Shown piece by piece: positions 7,023-9,992 of a stretch of DNA of 9,992 nucleotides (positions are counted from its first letter, which is position 1; every line of letters starts with the position of its first letter). The notes below the pieces were generated by a model. That model had not been told where the DNA came from. It made no database searches and worked only from the letters and a program-made list of their open reading frames with translations. A program made the position numbers and the translations under genes. Source of the stretch: an uncultured Ruminococcus sp. Lineage in GTDB: Bacteria > Bacillota > Clostridia > Oscillospirales > Acutalibacteraceae. The DNA lies in contig CADCOF010000159.1 in assembly GCA_902802975.1 (NCBI GenBank), forward strand, positions 1 through 9,992, read 5' to 3'.

Positions 7023-9992
7023 TTAAGTGTTCTTTGTGACAGATGTTTCGAGCTTGTTGTATATTGCACTGATTATAAAGCAGATAATGCCGCCGGAAAT
7101 AAACGCAACAACGCGAGTAAGCGAGTTTTCATCTATGATATCTATTGTTACCAGTTTAATTATACAAAGCATTACTACCACAAGACCATAAAGTCTGAGT
7201 CCTTTTGATTTTATCTTAAATCCAACAATAATACATGCAAGCGAAGTTAGCATTGTTATTATGCTGAATATCGCAAAGAAATCAAAGTTATTGTAGTAAC
7301 AGCTGCATATTGCATTCATAAGAGCAGTTATCCCTATTCCGATAATAATTTGGACGTATACATTTCGATTGTTCTTCAGCATTTGCTTTGCTTTTATAAA
7401 ATACAGAGCGATTGTTAACAGTACAAGCACTGTCTTTGTAAACATAAAACCAATATTACTAATGGGAAGCTGCCTTTCTGCTATTTGTACAAGCGCGGTT
7501 AGATATATAATAGATGATATAATACTCACCATATAGTAATAAATTGATCTATATTTACCGTTATACTTAAATAGATATACACCAATATTAATTACACATA
7601 ATACTATAAGTGCGCTGATAATTGGGAATCCTACAAGTTCTATTGCATCGAGAAGCTGATATATTATTGCCGAGAATGATACATTTACCCAAAGATACAG
7701 TGCGTATCTTGGCAATACCTCGAAGAATTTTGTTCCTTCTCCCCTCTCTTTCAGTATCAATATGAACGTAAGAATAATCGCTGCATGCGCGACAGCTGCC
7801 AGACTTCCGATAACTCGAAGCGGTGCAGCCTCAGTCACGCTCATTTCATACCACCTGTTGTTGAATACTTGCGCTACATCTATCAATTCTGAATATCCTA
7901 TAGAAAGCATATATAAAGAATTGATTATCATGGATATCCAAATAAACGGGCGCATGGAGTCTCGTTTTTTGAACCAATAAATAGCAACTGCACAGGCTGC
8001 AAATACCAGGAAGAAAGTCTGATTATCAAGCAAGTATGTGTATATTTTGAACAAAAAGAACTTAGATTCAAGTCCGTCAGACAGCATTGTAATATATGAG
8101 GAGAAGATAAATGCCGAAAGAAGATTTGCGATAGTGCGCTTGCTTTGCGCAAAACTCCATGAGTATACGATCGAAATTGCCGAGACAAACAGCAGCATTA
8201 TAATATCGGCAGGAATTATTTTTCCGTCACTGTTAACCAAAGTAGATAATGATACTATACCGATAAATATTGTAAGCAAGGATTCGATTCTTACGGTGTA
8301 ATACAGAACCGATGGTTTCTTTCCTTCGTATTTCACGAAGAAACAAATCAGATTAAGCACTGTATATTCGATAATGATCAGCGATGACATATATAATAAG
8401 TCTATATTTAAGTTGATTGACAATATGCTTGCACTTATAAATATGTATTCGGCGAGTTTTAATCTGTCAAAATACTTCTGTTTTGTTTTTTCGTCCAATA
8501 TGTACCACAAAACTACTCCTGTGGCGCACACTGCAAACAAATAACATGTGCTGATTAATCCGTTTCTGATATCCGAATATGCGATAAATGTCATATATAT
8601 CGCTTCAAATATTAGTGTAAACGTGGCAATCTTTGTGATACCGGACAGCTTGGTCTTCTTCATTATCACAGCCAGCAGCAATACATAAATAAAGATGCAC
8701 GGAACAGAACCTTTAATGATAAGATCATCATATGAACCATATATCATTGTAATTACTGTGAATACGGATATGATTAAAATCGATATTTCGGAAAGACGAT
8801 TGCTGAAGTCAAGTTTTTGATTAATGAGAAGAGTGATAAACAAATGCAGCATATAGCACACAAGCAGTACAGTCATAATAATTAACGCGGAATGACCGGA
8901 ATTCAGATCTTTTGCTAAATGATCTGTGACTGAGGCTGCTGAGACCGTAGTTGTTATGCCCCATAATATAATATTAGCAATATGAATTATTCCTGATACA
9001 GTGAAAAGCTTACCTGCGTTTTGTTTGATCGCCAATACAGAATTAATATCTGCAATTTTTGAAGACTCCATTATTTCAATCGATTCTTTTTCAAGAGTAT
9101 TCGATGAAACAGAAACTAAATAAGAAACAAAGAACGCTGCAAGTATTTGTACTAAATTAAGTATTATTATTATTGAATAACTAAATATTTCTTTCTCTTT
9201 TGGTATAGAATCTGCGATAACTATAGTGGTGTACAGCAGTAAAACCTGCGACATGATAAGCCCAAATCGGTATGTTTTTCTGCAGAAGAAAATATTTCCG
9301 ACAATAATTACCGTGAGTGCAGCGATTTGATATAAAGAAAGAATAACAAGTTTTTCGGGCGATGTGTACAAAGTTGTATAACCGAAAGCAATTGAAATAG
9401 CGGTGCCGGCATGAGCGATAATGCTGAGACTCAGCGAGTCAAGGCGTTTGGACATGTAGAGTGCTATGCATGACCAAACGAGAATAAGACCGAAAGCCGC
9501 GATTTCATTAAGTATGTCAAAATAAATATGTGAAACAAGCGTAGTGATAAAGAACGTTCCGAAACCGCAGCCAATGAGAGCCTTTGGAAATGCGGACTTG
9601 TCTTTTTTGGAAAGAAACGCGCCCGCGCCTATAAATCCGCAGCTGACAACAAACATTGCCGCCGCCTTTGCCCCATTTGATACAACATCGGTACTGAGCG
9701 TACAAAACAATATAAGACCAATAAAAATCATTATTGACGCTACAATACTAAAAAATTGACTTGCAAACCAACCTTCACCTGCCGACTTGATCGTTATCGG
9801 CTTGCGTGGTGCAGACTTCTCTTTGTATGGAGAATTACTCTGGGCAGAAGTGTAGCCGGATTCCGAGATGTTTGTATTATAAACTTGAGCCGTTTTGACC
9901 TCGCTGTCCACAGCTGTTTTTGAAGGTACTGCGACATTTTCAGCAGTTGCCGAAGCAGCAACATTTTCGTTGATATCCGCGGTTTTCTCGGA
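7023..9992 (-). CDS. DUF2339-like giant multi-pass membrane protein, 5'-truncated
   Basis: The frame is open from the right edge to TAA at 7023-7025, so 989 residues are visible and the N-terminus is missing. The GTG at 9911 is not the likely start: the frame continues upstream of it with no stop, and no Shine-Dalgarno site precedes it. The visible N-terminal 74 residues are polar, Ala/Ser/Thr/Asn-rich and probably disordered, with ENVA repeated at 9-12 and 18-21. From about residue 75 on, the chain is almost entirely hydrophobic, with roughly two dozen predicted membrane helices and short loops. The first helices, followed by ALIGCGFGTFFIT and a segment with SLSLSIIAHAGTAISIAF, resemble the DUF2339 (PF10101) pattern. 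No catalytic motif is seen and the function of that family is unclear; a cell-envelope role is a guess. It is more AT-rich than gyrA, consistent with many Ile, Phe and Tyr codons. No terminator follows its stop; the transcript would enter the palindromic element. Confidence 0.85.
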   Translation of the reverse strand, partial: SEKTADINENVAASATAENVAVPSKTAVDSEVKTAQVYNTNISESGYTSAQSNSPYKEKSAPRKPITIKSAGEGWFASQFFSIVASIMIFIGLILFCTLSTDVVSNGAKAAAMFVVSCGFIGAGAFLSKKDKSAFPKALIGCGFGTFFITTLVSHIYFDILNEIAAFGLILVWSCIALYMSKRLDSLSLSIIAHAGTAISIAFGYTTLYTSPEKLVILSLYQIAALTVIIVGNIFFCRKTYRFGLIMSQVLLLYTTIVIADSIPKEKEIFSYSIIIILNLVQILAAFFVSYLVSVSSNTLEKESIEIMESSKIADINSVLAIKQNAGKLFTVSGIIHIANIILWGITTTVSAASVTDHLAKDLNSGHSALIIMTVLLVCYMLHLFITLLINQKLDFSNRLSEISILIISVFTVITMIYGSYDDLIIKGSVPCIFIYVLLLAVIMKKTKLSGITKIATFTLIFEAIYMTFIAYSDIRNGLISTCYLFAVCATGVVLWYILDEKTKQKYFDRLKLAEYIFISASILSINLNIDLLYMSSLIIIEYTVLNLICFFVKYEGKKPSVLYYTVRIESLLTIFIGIVSLSTLVNSDGKIIPADIIMLLFVSAISIVYSWSFAQSKRTIANLLSAFIFSSYITMLSDGLESKFFLFKIYTYLLDNQTFFLVFAACAVAIYWFKKRDSMRPFIWISMIINSLYMLSIGYSELIDVAQVFNNRWYEMSVTEAAPLRVIGSLAAVAHAAIILTFILILKERGEGTKFFEVLPRYALYLWVNVSFSAIIYQLLDAIELVGFPIISALIVLCVINIGVYLFKYNGKYRSIYYYMVSIISSIIYLTALVQIAERQLPISNIGFMFTKTVLVLLTIALYFIKAKQMLKNNRNVYVQIIIGIGITALMNAICSCYYNNFDFFAIFSIITMLTSLACIIVGFKIKSKGLRLYGLVVVMLCIIKLVTIDIIDENSLTRVVAFISGGIICFIISAIYNKLETSVTKNT

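Overview
The window looks like chromosomal DNA from a gut-type, moderately AT-rich member of the Clostridia, probably in or near the Oscillospiraceae/Ruminococcaceae. This rests on the GyrA and GyrB sequences: the GyrA segment [20 protein letters not shown], its [10 protein letters not shown] active site, and the GyrB segment [11 protein letters not shown] are of a kind I recall from clostridial gyrases. Shine-Dalgarno sites are also GAGG-type. The assignment is from memory of the families and no search was run.

Layout, left to right. (1) Bases 1-968, plus strand: the 3' part of a gene for a very charged, low-complexity protein whose start lies outside the window. It opens with a 60-base direct repeat. 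(2) 978-1337, plus strand: a small membrane protein with an N-terminal two-CxxC zinc-ribbon-like motif, only 9 bases downstream. (3) 1338-1444: a short AT-rich intergenic stretch with a probable gyrB promoter and a perfect dyad over its -10 box. (4) 1445-3388 and 3420-5954, plus strand: gyrB and gyrA, complete and probably co-transcribed. (5) 5960-5986: a GC-rich hairpin between convergent genes, probably a shared terminator. (6) 6006-6677, minus strand: a hemolysin III / PAQR-type seven-helix membrane protein with its own very good promoter. (7) 6734-7022: a gene-free stretch filled with hairpins, a 22-base direct repeat and a 146-base MITE-like palindromic element. (8) 7023-9992, minus strand: the C-terminal 989 residues of a huge polytopic membrane protein resembling DUF2339, with its start beyond the right edge.

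How the parts work together: GyrB and GyrA form the A2B2 DNA gyrase that introduces negative supercoils. All catalytic residues are present, so the pair should be active. Two positions known from quinolone-resistance work hold non-E. coli residues (Ala89 in GyrA, Trp461 in GyrB). The remaining genes have no obvious functional link to gyrase, and recF or remB, which often precede gyrB in Firmicutes, are not seen in the 1.4 kb upstream. I find no tRNA, rRNA, CRISPR array, intact transposase, phage gene or defence system. The least conventional parts are the two uncharacterised genes upstream of gyrB and the palindromic element at 6843-6988. I do not see convincing evidence for a wholly new biological system.
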